Below are positions 24,760 to 33,390 of a stretch of DNA of 64,000 bases, piece after piece. Position 1 is the stretch's first letter; the number at the start of each line of letters is the position of its first letter. The DNA comes from Streptomyces xinghaiensis S187. Its GTDB lineage: Bacteria; Actinomycetota; Actinomycetes; Streptomycetales; Streptomycetaceae. The notes under the pieces are model-generated. The model searched no databases. It saw only the letters and a list, made by a program, of their open reading frames with translations, and was not told where the DNA came from. Both the position numbers and the translations under genes were made by a program. The stretch covers positions 3,906,001 to 3,970,000 of the forward strand of contig NZ_CP023202.1 in the NCBI RefSeq assembly GCF_000220705.2, in the 5' to 3' direction.

Positions 24760-27057
24760 ATGAACGACTCCAGCGCCCAGGAATCGGCCCGGACCACCCC
24801 GGCCACCACCGCCCCGGCCGCCACCGACGACCCGGGGCCCGCCGCCGAGCTTCAGGCGCGCCCGCAGCCGTCCGTGGGCTCCATCGCCGCGCACCGCCCC
24901 ACCGCCGTCGTCCCCGCCGCGGCCTCCGACCTCGACCCGGACCTCGACGGCGACCCGGACACCTGGGAGGAGGACGACGAGGCGGCCGCCGAGCTCCCGC
25001 AGGGCCGCTTCCTGGACCGCGAGCGCAGCTGGCTCGCCTTCAACGAGCGGGTGCTGGAACTCGCCGAGGACCCGGCCACCCCGCTGCTCGAACGGGCGAA
25101 CTTCCTCGCGATCTTCGCCAGCAACCTGGACGAGTTCTTCATGGTGCGGGTCGCCGGCCTCAAGCGCCGTATCGCCACCGGCGTCGCCACCCGCTCCGCC
25201 TCCGGCCTCCAGCCCCGCGAGGTGCTGGACCTCATCTGGACCCGCTCCCGCGAGCTCATGGCCCGGCACGCCGCCTGCTTCCAGCAGGACGTGCTGCCCG
25301 CCCTCGCCGACGAGGGCGTTCACCTCATCCGCTGGCGCGAGCTGACCGAGGCGGAGCAGGCCCGGCTGCTCACCCTCTTCCGGCAGCAGATCTTCCCGGT
25401 GCTGACCCCGCTCGCGGTCGACCCCGCGCACCCCTTCCCGTACATCTCCGGCCTCTCCCTCAACCTGGCCGTCGTCGTGCGGAACCCGGTCAGCGGCCAC
25501 GAGCACTTCGCACGGGTCAAGGTGCCGCCGCTGCTCTCCCGCTTCCAGGAGGTCTCGCCGCAGCGGTACGTGCCGCTGGAGGACGTGATCGCGGCCCATC
25601 TGGAGGAGCTCTTCCCGGGCATGGAGGTGCTCTCCCACCACATGTTCCGGGTCACCCGCAACGAGGACCTGGAGGTGGAGGAGGACGACGCCGAGAACCT
25701 CCTGAAGGCGCTGGAGAAGGAGCTCATGCGCCGCCGCTTCGGCCCGCCGGTGCGGCTGGAGGTCGAGGAGTCGATGGCCCCCGACGTGCTCGACCGGCTG
25801 ATCCGCGAGCTGAAGATCACCGAGGCGGAGGTGCACCCGCTGCCCGGCCCGCTGGACCTCACGGGGCTCTTCGGGATAGCCGCCCTGGACAAGCCGGAGC
25901 TGAAGTACCGCAAATTCGTGGCGGGCACCCACCGGGACCTCGCCGAGGTGGAGTCGGCGTCCGCGCCCGACATCTTCGGGGCGATGCGCGAGCGGGACGT
26001 CCTGCTGCACCACCCGTACGACTCCTTCTCCACCTCCGTGCAGGCCTTCCTCGAACAGGCGGCCGAGGACCCGGACGTCCTCGCTATCAAGCAGACGCTC
26101 TACCGCACCTCGGGCGACTCGCCGATCGTCAACGCCCTCGCGGACGCCGCCGAGGCCGGCAAGCAGGTGCTCGTCCTCGTCGAGATCAAGGCGCGCTTCG
26201 ACGAGCAGGCCAACATCAAGTGGGCGCGGAAGCTGGAGGAGGCCGGCTGCCACGTCGTCTACGGCCTCGTCGGGCTGAAGACGCACTGCAAGCTCTCCCT
26301 GGTGGTCCGCCAGGAGGGCGACACGCTGCGCCGCTACTCGCACGTCGGCACCGGCAACTACCACCCCAAGACCGCCCGGCTCTACGAGGACCTCGGGCTG
26401 CTCACCGCCGACCCGGACGTCGGCGCCGACCTCTCGGACCTCTTCAACCGGCTCTCCGGCTACTCCCGCCGCGCGAGCTACCGCCGGCTGCTCGTCGCGC
26501 CCACCTCGCTCCGCGACGGCCTGGTGCAGCGCGTCAACCGGGAGATCGCGCACCACCGGGCGGGGCGGCCCGCCTCCGTCCGGTTCAAGGTCAACTCGAT
26601 CGTCGACGAGGTCCTCATCGACTCCCTCTACCGGGCCGCCCGGGCGGGCGTGCCGGTCGACGTGTGGGTGCGCGGCATCTGCGCGGTGCGGCCGGGCGTC
26701 GCCGGGCTGTCCGAGAACATCCGGGTGCGCAGCGTCCTCGGCCGCTTCCTCGAACACTCCCGGGTCTTCGTCTTCGGCAACGGCGGCGACCCCGAGGTCT
26801 GGATCGGCAGCGCCGACATGATGCACCGCAACCTGGACCGGCGGATCGAGGCCCTGGTGCGCGTGACCGACCCGGGGCACCGCGAGTCGCTCAGCAGGCT
26901 GCTCGAGACCGGCATGTCCGACGACACCGCCTCCTGGCACCTCGGCCCGGACGGCAACTGGACCCGGCACGCGGTGGACACGGAGGGACAGCCGCTGCGG
27001 AACGTACAGGAGATGCTCATCGACGCCCGGAGGCGCCGGCGTGGCCCAGCGACATGA
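24760..27057 (+). CDS. ppk: Polyphosphate kinase
   Basis: About 765 residues. Makes polyphosphate reversibly from ATP. After an acidic, disordered N-terminus, the core starts at RFLDRERSWLAFNERVLELA. The phospho-accepting His is about residue 535 in SHVGTGNYHPKTARLYEDLG, and the second active His region is near KTHCKL. ATG 24760 was preferred to the in-frame ATG 24658, because it lies just after GGGGAC and gives the length known for Streptomyces Ppk. The 3' end overlaps the CHAD gene by 17 bases. I did not find a convincing GTTCAC-type Pho box upstream. Confidence 0.93.
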   Translation: MNDSSAQESARTTPATTAPAATDDPGPAAELQARPQPSVGSIAAHRPTAVVPAAASDLDPDLDGDPDTWEEDDEAAAELPQGRFLDRERSWLAFNERVLELAEDPATPLLERANFLAIFASNLDEFFMVRVAGLKRRIATGVATRSASGLQPREVLDLIWTRSRELMARHAACFQQDVLPALADEGVHLIRWRELTEAEQARLLTLFRQQIFPVLTPLAVDPAHPFPYISGLSLNLAVVVRNPVSGHEHFARVKVPPLLSRFQEVSPQRYVPLEDVIAAHLEELFPGMEVLSHHMFRVTRNEDLEVEEDDAENLLKALEKELMRRRFGPPVRLEVEESMAPDVLDRLIRELKITEAEVHPLPGPLDLTGLFGIAALDKPELKYRKFVAGTHRDLAEVESASAPDIFGAMRERDVLLHHPYDSFSTSVQAFLEQAAEDPDVLAIKQTLYRTSGDSPIVNALADAAEAGKQVLVLVEIKARFDEQANIKWARKLEEAGCHVVYGLVGLKTHCKLSLVVRQEGDTLRRYSHVGTGNYHPKTARLYEDLGLLTADPDVGADLSDLFNRLSGYSRRASYRRLLVAPTSLRDGLVQRVNREIAHHRAGRPASVRFKVNSIVDEVLIDSLYRAARAGVPVDVWVRGICAVRPGVAGLSENIRVRSVLGRFLEHSRVFVFGNGGDPEVWIGSADMMHRNLDRRIEALVRVTDPGHRESLSRLLETGMSDDTASWHLGPDGNWTRHAVDTEGQPLRNVQEMLIDARRRRRGPAT

Positions 27058-28711
27058 CCCCACGGGTGGCACCACCCGCGCCCACGGCCCGGCCGGCCCG
27101 GCCGGGCCGCCCTCCGCGGCCGGCCTCCCCGCGCCGGGAGGGCCCGCCGTGATCACGGCGGGCCGCGGACCGGCGGGTGGCGGGCTCACCGGCCACGGGC
27201 TCACCGGCCACGGACTCAGCGACCGCACGGCCGGCGAGGTGCTGGCGGCGTATCTGCACGCGCAGGCGGCGGAGTTCCTGCGCAGCCTGCGGCTGCACCG
27301 GGAGAGCGGCTCCGACGCGGAGGAGGCCGTCGAGGCCCTGCTCCAGATGCGCCGCGCCGCACGGCGCATCGGCGGGGCGCTGCACACCTACCGGGCCCTC
27401 ACCGACACCGGATGGGCCGACCCGCTCTCCGCCGAACTGACCTGGCTGTCGACGACGCTGGCCCGCGAACACGGCTACGCCGATCGGCTGGAGCGGCTGC
27501 GCGGCGCCCTGCGGCGGCTGTCGGGCGGCGCGGGGGACGACGGGGACGGGGACGGGGCCGTACCGGCCGGGGGTTCGGTCCCGGGGCCGGATCGCGGCGC
27601 GGGGCAGGATTCGGGTGCGGGACCGGATTCGGGTGCGGGCGCGGGAGCGGCGGGCGACCCGGCCCGGGCGGGCGGCAGGGCCCGGGACGGTCGTACGGGG
27701 GCCGCGGGGGCTGACGCTACCGGTGCGGAGGACGCGGACACCGACGAGGCCGCGGGCGCCGGGGACGGGGGCGCCGAGGCCGCCGGGCCGCACGGGACCG
27801 GCCGGATCTCCGTCGCGGCCTACGGCAACGACGCGGGGACCGGGAGCGCGTACGGGAACGGGCCCGCCGACGGCCGCGGACCGGGCGCCGGGGCGGAAGC
27901 GGCGCCGCCGGGCACCGGAACAACCGGCCGGAACGACCCGGCCGTGCCCCTCGTCGGGCCGCAGCGCGGAAGCGGCAGCGGAGGTGGCAGCGGAGGTGGC
28001 ACCCCGTCCGCCGGGACCTCCGCCAGGGGCACGCTCACCATGGGCGCCGCCCGCGCCGGGGCGCTGCTGGAACGGCAGTTGACGCTCGCCCGGACCCGCG
28101 CGCACTCCGCCGCGCTCCAGGCCCTCGGCTCCTCCCGCTTCCATGCGGTCGCCGACGCCATAGCGCTGCTGGCCTCCGAGGTTCCGCTCGCCCCGGACAC
28201 CGCCGGGCGGCCGGCCCACGAGGTGTTGCCGCCCCTGGCGGAGGCGGCGTACCGGCGGCTCGGCGAGGCCGTCGAGTCACTGCCGCTGAGCCGCGCGTCC
28301 CACCCGTACAACGCGGAGGCGCTCACCCACGCGCTGGCCGCCACCGGCTCGGCCGACGCACCGCCCGCAGCCGAACGGCAGGACGCCCGGTGGCACCAGG
28401 TGCGGCTGCTGGTGCGGCTCTGCCGGTACGCGCAGGAAGTGCTCGACCGGGCAGGGGCGTACGAGGTACCGCCGCACTCCGGCGCGCACCCCGTGGCGGA
28501 AACCCTGCAGAGCGCGGGCCAAGCGCTGGAACAGCACCGGGACGCCGCCGAGGCCGCGGCCGCTGCCGCCGCCGCGGCCCGCACCCCGCGGATCGCCCCG
28601 GCCACCGCCTACGCGCTGGGGGTGCTCCACGCGGACCAGCGGCACGAGGTGGAAGCGGCTCGTCTAGTCTTCGGCCGTATCTGGCAGCGACTGGCGACGG
28701 GCGCGTTATGA
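27041..28711 (+). CDS. CHAD-domain polyphosphate-binding protein; last codon TTA
   Basis: 556 residues. Two helical His/Arg-rich halves of a CHAD domain (about 60-165 and 330-540) are split by an insert of about 160 residues that is almost pure Gly/Asp/Ala/Pro. CHAD domains bind polyphosphate, which fits its place directly behind ppk. The start GTG 27041 lies inside the ppk end. The final sense codon is TTA (28706-28708), directly before TGA, and this TTATGA also holds the ATG of the Nudix gene. TTA needs the bldA tRNA in Streptomyces, so completion of this protein may depend on development. Confidence 0.88.
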   Translation: MAQRHDPTGGTTRAHGPAGPAGPPSAAGLPAPGGPAVITAGRGPAGGGLTGHGLTGHGLSDRTAGEVLAAYLHAQAAEFLRSLRLHRESGSDAEEAVEALLQMRRAARRIGGALHTYRALTDTGWADPLSAELTWLSTTLAREHGYADRLERLRGALRRLSGGAGDDGDGDGAVPAGGSVPGPDRGAGQDSGAGPDSGAGAGAAGDPARAGGRARDGRTGAAGADATGAEDADTDEAAGAGDGGAEAAGPHGTGRISVAAYGNDAGTGSAYGNGPADGRGPGAGAEAAPPGTGTTGRNDPAVPLVGPQRGSGSGGGSGGGTPSAGTSARGTLTMGAARAGALLERQLTLARTRAHSAALQALGSSRFHAVADAIALLASEVPLAPDTAGRPAHEVLPPLAEAAYRRLGEAVESLPLSRASHPYNAEALTHALAATGSADAPPAAERQDARWHQVRLLVRLCRYAQEVLDRAGAYEVPPHSGAHPVAETLQSAGQALEQHRDAAEAAAAAAAAARTPRIAPATAYALGVLHADQRHEVEAARLVFGRIWQRLATGAL

Positions 28712-29286
28712 ACGGCGACGAGAACCACGGCGGCACGCCCCGGCGGGCGGACGGGCGGGCGGACGGGCAGCCGGGCGAACACCCGCACGGGCAGGAGCCC
28801 ACGGCCCGGGCAGCCGAACCCGCACACGAACCCGAGCTGGGGCACGGACCCGCCACCGAGCCGCAGTCCAAACGGCCGGGTGGCACCATCCGTGCCGCCG
28901 GCTGCGTGCTGTGGCGGCGCGCCCCGGAGGGCGGCATCGAGATCGCCCTGGTCCACCGCCCCAAATACGACGACTGGTCGCACGCCAAAGGCAAGCTGGA
29001 CCCGGGCGAATCGGCCCTGACCGCCGCGCTGCGCGAGGTCGCCGAGGAGACGGGCATGGCCTGCGAGCCGGGCCCCGCACTGCCCACCGTGCGCTACACG
29101 GTCAGCGGCCGCCCGAAGGAAGTCCGCTACTGGGCGGCGGAAGTGGGACCGGGTGAACGCTTCGTCCCGAACCCGGAGGTGGACCGCCTCCTCTGGCTCA
29201 AGCCCGGGGCCGCCCGCCCCCGCCTCACCCACGCACACGACCGCGCCCTGGTCGACGCCCTGCTGACCACGCTCGATCCGGTCTGA
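28708..29286 (+). CDS. Nudix hydrolase
   Basis: 192 residues. After a 60-residue disordered start comes a Nudix domain with a complete box: GKLDPGESALTAALREVAEE followed by TGM. It belongs to the MutT1/Ap4A-like branch (VHRPKYDDWSHAKGKL). In mycobacterial MutT1 a histidine-phosphatase domain follows; here the chain ends shortly after the Nudix fold. ATG 28708 overlaps the CHAD stop (ATGA), so the three genes ppk-CHAD-Nudix form one coupled operon for phosphate compounds. Substrate unproven. Confidence 0.9.
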   Translation: MNGDENHGGTPRRADGRADGQPGEHPHGQEPTARAAEPAHEPELGHGPATEPQSKRPGGTIRAAGCVLWRRAPEGGIEIALVHRPKYDDWSHAKGKLDPGESALTAALREVAEETGMACEPGPALPTVRYTVSGRPKEVRYWAAEVGPGERFVPNPEVDRLLWLKPGAARPRLTHAHDRALVDALLTTLDPV

Positions 29287-29352
29287 CGACGACGGCCGCC
29301 CGGCTCCGTCCCGGTCCCGACCGCCCCGCCGCCGTGTGCGAGACGGAGTGGC

Positions 29353-30897
29353 TCAGGGGGTCTTGAGATGCCGGTACAGCCGCTGCAGCGCCTCGCCGCC
29401 TGCCGCCGGATCGCCGCCGCCACCGAGGACGTAGTGCAGCGCCGGGCGGACCGGGGGCCCGAGCCGGGTGGGGGGCGCCGGGGCGGGTGCGCGGAGGGCG
29501 TGGTCGAGCCCCAGTTCGTGAACGGCGTCCGCGCCGAGCGTGAACGACACCGGCACGGGCGCCGGTTCGAAGTGCGCCGGGGTGGTCAGATCGGCGCGGG
29601 CCGCACGGAGCCGGACCAGCATCGTGGCGAGGTGGTGCCGGGCGGCGAGGGCCTCGGCCAACTCGCGCAGGGAATCCTCAGGCGGGGCCTCCCCGGTGGC
29701 ATACCCCAGGGCGAGCGTGATGTGCTCCTCGACGCCGAGAGGAGTGTGGCTGACGCGCACGGTGGCCAGGGCGGGGCGCTCGGGATGACCGACAGCCGTG
29801 ATCCAGCTGGGCAGCCCCTCCCGGGCCCGCCCGCGCGCCAGTTCCGTCAACTGCCGCCGCGACCAGGGCAGGTTGACCGGCTCGGCGGTGGACCATCCGG
29901 CGGGCGGCGCCCCGGTCAACACCTGCCAAGCCGTCTCCAGCGCGCCGCCGAGAAGCAGTTCCCCGGTGGCGGGGTGGACGGTCCGGAGGGACAGCAGCAC
30001 CTGCCGTTCACCGGCGCCGACTCCCGCACCGTCACCCTGGTCAACGGAGGCGTCGGCCGAGGCGGAACCGGCCCGGACGGGGGCCGCGAAGGCGCGAGCG
30101 ATACGGGGGCGGTCATCCGGACCCGACGTCACCGGACGGAAGCGGCCGCCCTGATCCTCCCCGCCGTCCTCCCCGCCGTCCCGCCAGCTCAGCACGGCCC
30201 CGGAGAGCCCGTCGTAGTAGCCGCACTCCTCGTCCCGCACGACCCAGCGCGCGGGCATCCGGGCCAGCAGGGTGCGGGCGGCCAGGGTCAGCCGGGTGCC
30301 GGGCGGGGTGAGGATCTGCACCTCGCGCTCGGCCGGGGCGGCCGTGCCCAGGACATCGGTGAGCCAAGTGGTGGCGGCCACGACGGGCCGGTCCTGGATG
30401 ACGACGGCGGCCCGCGCGGTGAGCACGTCGATCCCCGCGGCGCCGCCGGACCCGCCCGCCGCGCCCTCGTCCGCCGAACTCTCGCCGGCGGAGGCGGCGG
30501 ACGAGGCGGAGGGCTGCGCGGGCACGGCCACGACCCCGGTGTGCGCGGCGTCCCGAGGCCAGGTCGTACCCCCGAGCACGGCGGTCAGCCGCCCGGCCAC
30601 GGACCCGGCCAGCCGCCCGGCCTCCCTGGACGTGCTGACCGCCCGAACCTCCGTCCACCACACGGGACCGCCAGAAGCGACTTCCGCCCCGAGCAACCTC
30701 CCGGTCTCACCCGGCACTTGCACGTAGCGAGGCGCCTCCAGCGACACCAGCACCCGACCGTCATCCGCGCACAACTGCACAACCGACCCACCCGCCGCCC
30801 GGTTCACACGCAGATCGGGCCCACCGGCGTATAGCCCGGCCAGCAGCGTCTTGACATCCGGCATCCGGGGGGTGAGGGCAATGACGTCTTGAGTCAT
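29353..30897 (-). CDS. DUF6177-like protein, last gene of the toxin operon
   Basis: 514 residues, no transmembrane segment or signal. It starts MTQDVIALTPRMPDVKTLLA, which I associate with the streptomycete family DUF6177 often found beside WXG/type VII secretion genes. Middle blocks: VLTARAAVVIQDRPVVAATTW, LLARMPARWVVRDEECGYYDG and LPWSRRQLTELARGRAREGLP. A low-complexity Ser/Ala/Gly insert sits near residues 125-155 and another near 285-300. It lies 117 bases past the last immunity-like gene on the same strand. The role is unknown; a T7SS accessory or regulatory role is inferred from context only. Confidence 0.7.
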   Translation of the reverse strand: MTQDVIALTPRMPDVKTLLAGLYAGGPDLRVNRAAGGSVVQLCADDGRVLVSLEAPRYVQVPGETGRLLGAEVASGGPVWWTEVRAVSTSREAGRLAGSVAGRLTAVLGGTTWPRDAAHTGVVAVPAQPSASSAASAGESSADEGAAGGSGGAAGIDVLTARAAVVIQDRPVVAATTWLTDVLGTAAPAEREVQILTPPGTRLTLAARTLLARMPARWVVRDEECGYYDGLSGAVLSWRDGGEDGGEDQGGRFRPVTSGPDDRPRIARAFAAPVRAGSASADASVDQGDGAGVGAGERQVLLSLRTVHPATGELLLGGALETAWQVLTGAPPAGWSTAEPVNLPWSRRQLTELARGRAREGLPSWITAVGHPERPALATVRVSHTPLGVEEHITLALGYATGEAPPEDSLRELAEALAARHHLATMLVRLRAARADLTTPAHFEPAPVPVSFTLGADAVHELGLDHALRAPAPAPPTRLGPPVRPALHYVLGGGGDPAAGGEALQRLYRHLKTP

Positions 30898-31014
30898 CGG
30901 GTGCTTTCCGTGCGAAGGGACGGGAAGGCGAGCTGGCCGGAGGCCCGTCTGACCAGGCTCTCCTTGCGGCCCGGAGCGATCCGCTGAAGCCGTCGTCGAT
31001 GGACTCAGTAGCGA

Positions 31015-31659
31015 TCACAGACTGTCCATGACGTCGGGTCCGGAACCGTCGTCGTAAGGAGCCGGCGTATCGATGCCCAGTTCCATGGCAACGCCGAAGA
31101 TGGTCGGTTCACCCGTTTCGGGGTACACGCCGAGGACGGAGTTGAGCTCACGTAACGCTTCTGCGAGCCGAGGGGCGTTCCGGTTGTACACCTCGGGGTG
31201 TGGACGTCCGGAGAAGTCGTACCACTTCCAGATGTCGTGGTGCACGGCAAGCGTGGCCGACAGTCCGATGGGCTGCGAACAGACCGAGAGTTCGATTAGC
31301 CGCGGTTCCCTGCGGGAGTTTCCCGTTGCGTCGATCCAGGTTCCCGAACCCACGACGTACACATCGTCGATCTGTGCGTCGGGGAACGCGGTGGGTCGGC
31401 TGCCACGCAGTCTCGCGAGAATATTCGGGGTGTTCAGTGGAGCCGAAACGGAAAGTGTGCTTCTCATGCCGGTGTAACCCGAGTCGAGAACGTACCAGCC
31501 GTATTCGAGTTCATAAGGAAAGAGTAGTCCTTGTTTTTTCAGCACTCCCGCCAACTTCTCTGCGGTCTCCATGGCGGATTCCAGACCCGGCGGGGCGGTC
31601 TCGTCGAGGTCCCAGAACCAGGAACCGCATTCTTTCGGCGCGCGCATCAGGGTGGACAT
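31015..31659 (-). CDS. Candidate immunity protein 3 (214 aa)
   Basis: 214 residues, the same length as the candidate at 32738, and clearly paralogous. Both open MSTLMRAP, both carry GSGTW(I/F)DA and VHHD(I/V)WKW(Y/F)DF, and both run GRPHPEVYNRNAPRLAEALR into ELNSVLGV. They differ most in the region 45-80, the kind of divergence expected where an immunity protein contacts its toxin. No signal or membrane segment; cytosolic and acidic. The family is not recognised. Codon use is visibly more AT-tolerant than in flanking core genes. ATG 31659 was chosen by alignment with the paralogue; it has only a weak AAGG site. Confidence 0.72.
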   Translation of the reverse strand: MSTLMRAPKECGSWFWDLDETAPPGLESAMETAEKLAGVLKKQGLLFPYELEYGWYVLDSGYTGMRSTLSVSAPLNTPNILARLRGSRPTAFPDAQIDDVYVVGSGTWIDATGNSRREPRLIELSVCSQPIGLSATLAVHHDIWKWYDFSGRPHPEVYNRNAPRLAEALRELNSVLGVYPETGEPTIFGVAMELGIDTPAPYDDGSGPDVMDSL

Positions 31660-31724
31660 GACTGCCTTGGTCGGTCTCTGCGTCGGTCTGCGGGGGGATC
31701 GGCATGTTCCGTGTGCCGGTGTGC

Positions 31725-32741
31725 TCAGTAGCGGCCGGGCAATTCCTCCAAGGCGTCGAGTGAAGGCGCTTCCGCGGGCTCCGTCTCCGCGATGGAGCCC
31801 CACTCCGGGAGCGGCGGATGTTCGGCGACCCAGTCCAGCGCGTTGAGTGCGGTGAGACCCTCACCGTGTGCCTCCCGCAGTCGCAGCAGCCACTGCGCCC
31901 CGGCCTCGAAGGCGTCGTCCCCGGCGGGTGTCCGGGGCGTGTAGCCGGCGGCGTTGTCGCCGACGGAGGCCCAGACATAGCCCAGTACTTGACCGCTGCG
32001 CCGCACTGTGAAGTAGCGCACCGGGTGATCCGTGATGTTCTCGTACTCGTCCTCGCTGGGCGCGATCATGGAGCGGAGCCGCCGGGATCGCGCGGCGCCC
32101 TCGAAGGTGCCCCATGAGTCGTCGAACGCCGGCCCGTCGGTCCTCGGGTCCTCGAAGCCAGTCTCGGTGGGGGTCGCGTAACGATTCGGATCTCCTGGGA
32201 CCGGAGCGGTACCCAGCAGAGCGGAGATTTCCTTCAAGGCTGCGGCCAGTCTTGGGGCATTGCCCGCGTACACGGCGGCCTGCTCGCGGCCACGAGTGTC
32301 CTGCGTGAGCCAGGCATCCGAGTACGTCTCCAGTGTCACTTCGATGTGATCAGCGCCCCACATCTGGACCTGGATGGCAAACAACTGCTCGGCGCGGTGT
32401 CTCACACCGGCCTCCCACCGGAATCCCGGGCATCGCGCCCGCAGGCTGACCAGAAACTCTCCGTCGAGCGATTCCGCTTGTGCGACAGCCGCCGAGAGAG
32501 CCGTTCCGGCCCTCAGCGGGTCAGCCTCCAACACCAGGTTCAGGCCATTGACCCGGGCATCCCGCATGTCACTGAGAGGACGCACGGTGAAATCTGCCCT
32601 CTCCGATGGGATTGAGAGTTGGTGGTCGGCCAGAATGTCCCGGATCGCTCCTGCGATCTCTACGGAGCGGCGGGGCCGGGCTGCAGCAGCGCCCGGGGTG
32701 ATTTCCCAACTCCAGTCGCCAATGGGGTCGGTGGTGATCAC
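31725..32741 (-). CDS. Candidate immunity protein 2, extended (338 aa)
   Basis: 338 residues. The N-terminal 210 residues resemble the two 214-residue neighbours (SW.WE opening, then VYAGNAPRLAAALKEISALLG against VYNRNAPRLAEALRELNSVLG) but are strongly diverged. A C-terminal domain of about 120 residues is added, with RYFTVRRSGQVLGYVWASVG and a helical end LTALNALDWVAEHPPLPEWG. GTG 32741 overlaps the upstream TGA by GTGA. It could be an immunity protein for a related toxin with a fused extra domain. No known family was assigned. Confidence 0.7.
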   Translation of the reverse strand: MITTDPIGDWSWEITPGAAAARPRRSVEIAGAIRDILADHQLSIPSERADFTVRPLSDMRDARVNGLNLVLEADPLRAGTALSAAVAQAESLDGEFLVSLRARCPGFRWEAGVRHRAEQLFAIQVQMWGADHIEVTLETYSDAWLTQDTRGREQAAVYAGNAPRLAAALKEISALLGTAPVPGDPNRYATPTETGFEDPRTDGPAFDDSWGTFEGAARSRRLRSMIAPSEDEYENITDHPVRYFTVRRSGQVLGYVWASVGDNAAGYTPRTPAGDDAFEAGAQWLLRLREAHGEGLTALNALDWVAEHPPLPEWGSIAETEPAEAPSLDALEELPGRY

Positions 32742-33382
32742 ATCAGGTCCGTGACATCCAGCCCCATGCCGTTTTCGTCCGGATCGGGCGTGACGATCCC
32801 CGATTCCATCGGGGTGCCGTAATAGGTCGGTTCCCCGGGCTCCAGTTCCACGCCGAGTACCGAATTGAGTTCTCGCAGCGCCTCGGCGAGCCGGGGGGCG
32901 TTGCGGTTGTAAACCTCCGGATGTGGCCGTCCGGTGAAGTCGAACCATTTCCAGACGTCATGGTGCACCGTGATCTTGGCGGACATCCCGGCCCGGTACA
33001 GCCTGAAGGAGAGTTCCACGAGTTGATGTTCCCTGCGCGACTTGCCCGCTGCGTCGAACCATGTCCCGGAGCCGATGACTTCGAAGCGTTTGACCTGTGC
33101 ATCGGGGAATGCTGAAGGCTGACTTCCCAGAACTCTACCGGGAACGCTCGGGTCATCGATCGGCGAACTGAGGATCAATCTGCTGATGATTCCGACGCTC
33201 CCGGAACCGCGTGCGAACCATCCATATTCCAACATGGCGGGGGAAAGTAGACCGAGGCCATTCAGTACCTCGGTCATCCTCGCGGCGACGGTCAATGCCG
33301 ACTCAAGACCAGAAGGGGCAACATCATCGAGCTCCCAGTGCCATGAACCGCATGCTCGTGGTGCTCGCATCAAAGTCGACAT
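32738..33382 (-). CDS. Candidate immunity protein 1 (214 aa), next to toxin
   Basis: 214 residues, cytosolic, with the conserved NRNAPRLAEALRELNSVLGV segment shared with the gene at 31015. It starts 8 bases after the toxin stop, with AAGGA 7 bases before ATG 33382. This is the usual position of the cognate immunity gene in polymorphic toxin loci. Its last codons ATGTGA contain the start of the next gene. The immunity function is inferred from position, size and paralogous array; the sequence itself shows no known immunity motif. Confidence 0.75.
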   Translation of the reverse strand: MSTLMRAPRACGSWHWELDDVAPSGLESALTVAARMTEVLNGLGLLSPAMLEYGWFARGSGSVGIISRLILSSPIDDPSVPGRVLGSQPSAFPDAQVKRFEVIGSGTWFDAAGKSRREHQLVELSFRLYRAGMSAKITVHHDVWKWFDFTGRPHPEVYNRNAPRLAEALRELNSVLGVELEPGEPTYYGTPMESGIVTPDPDENGMGLDVTDLM

Positions 33383-33390
33383 GATAGTCC

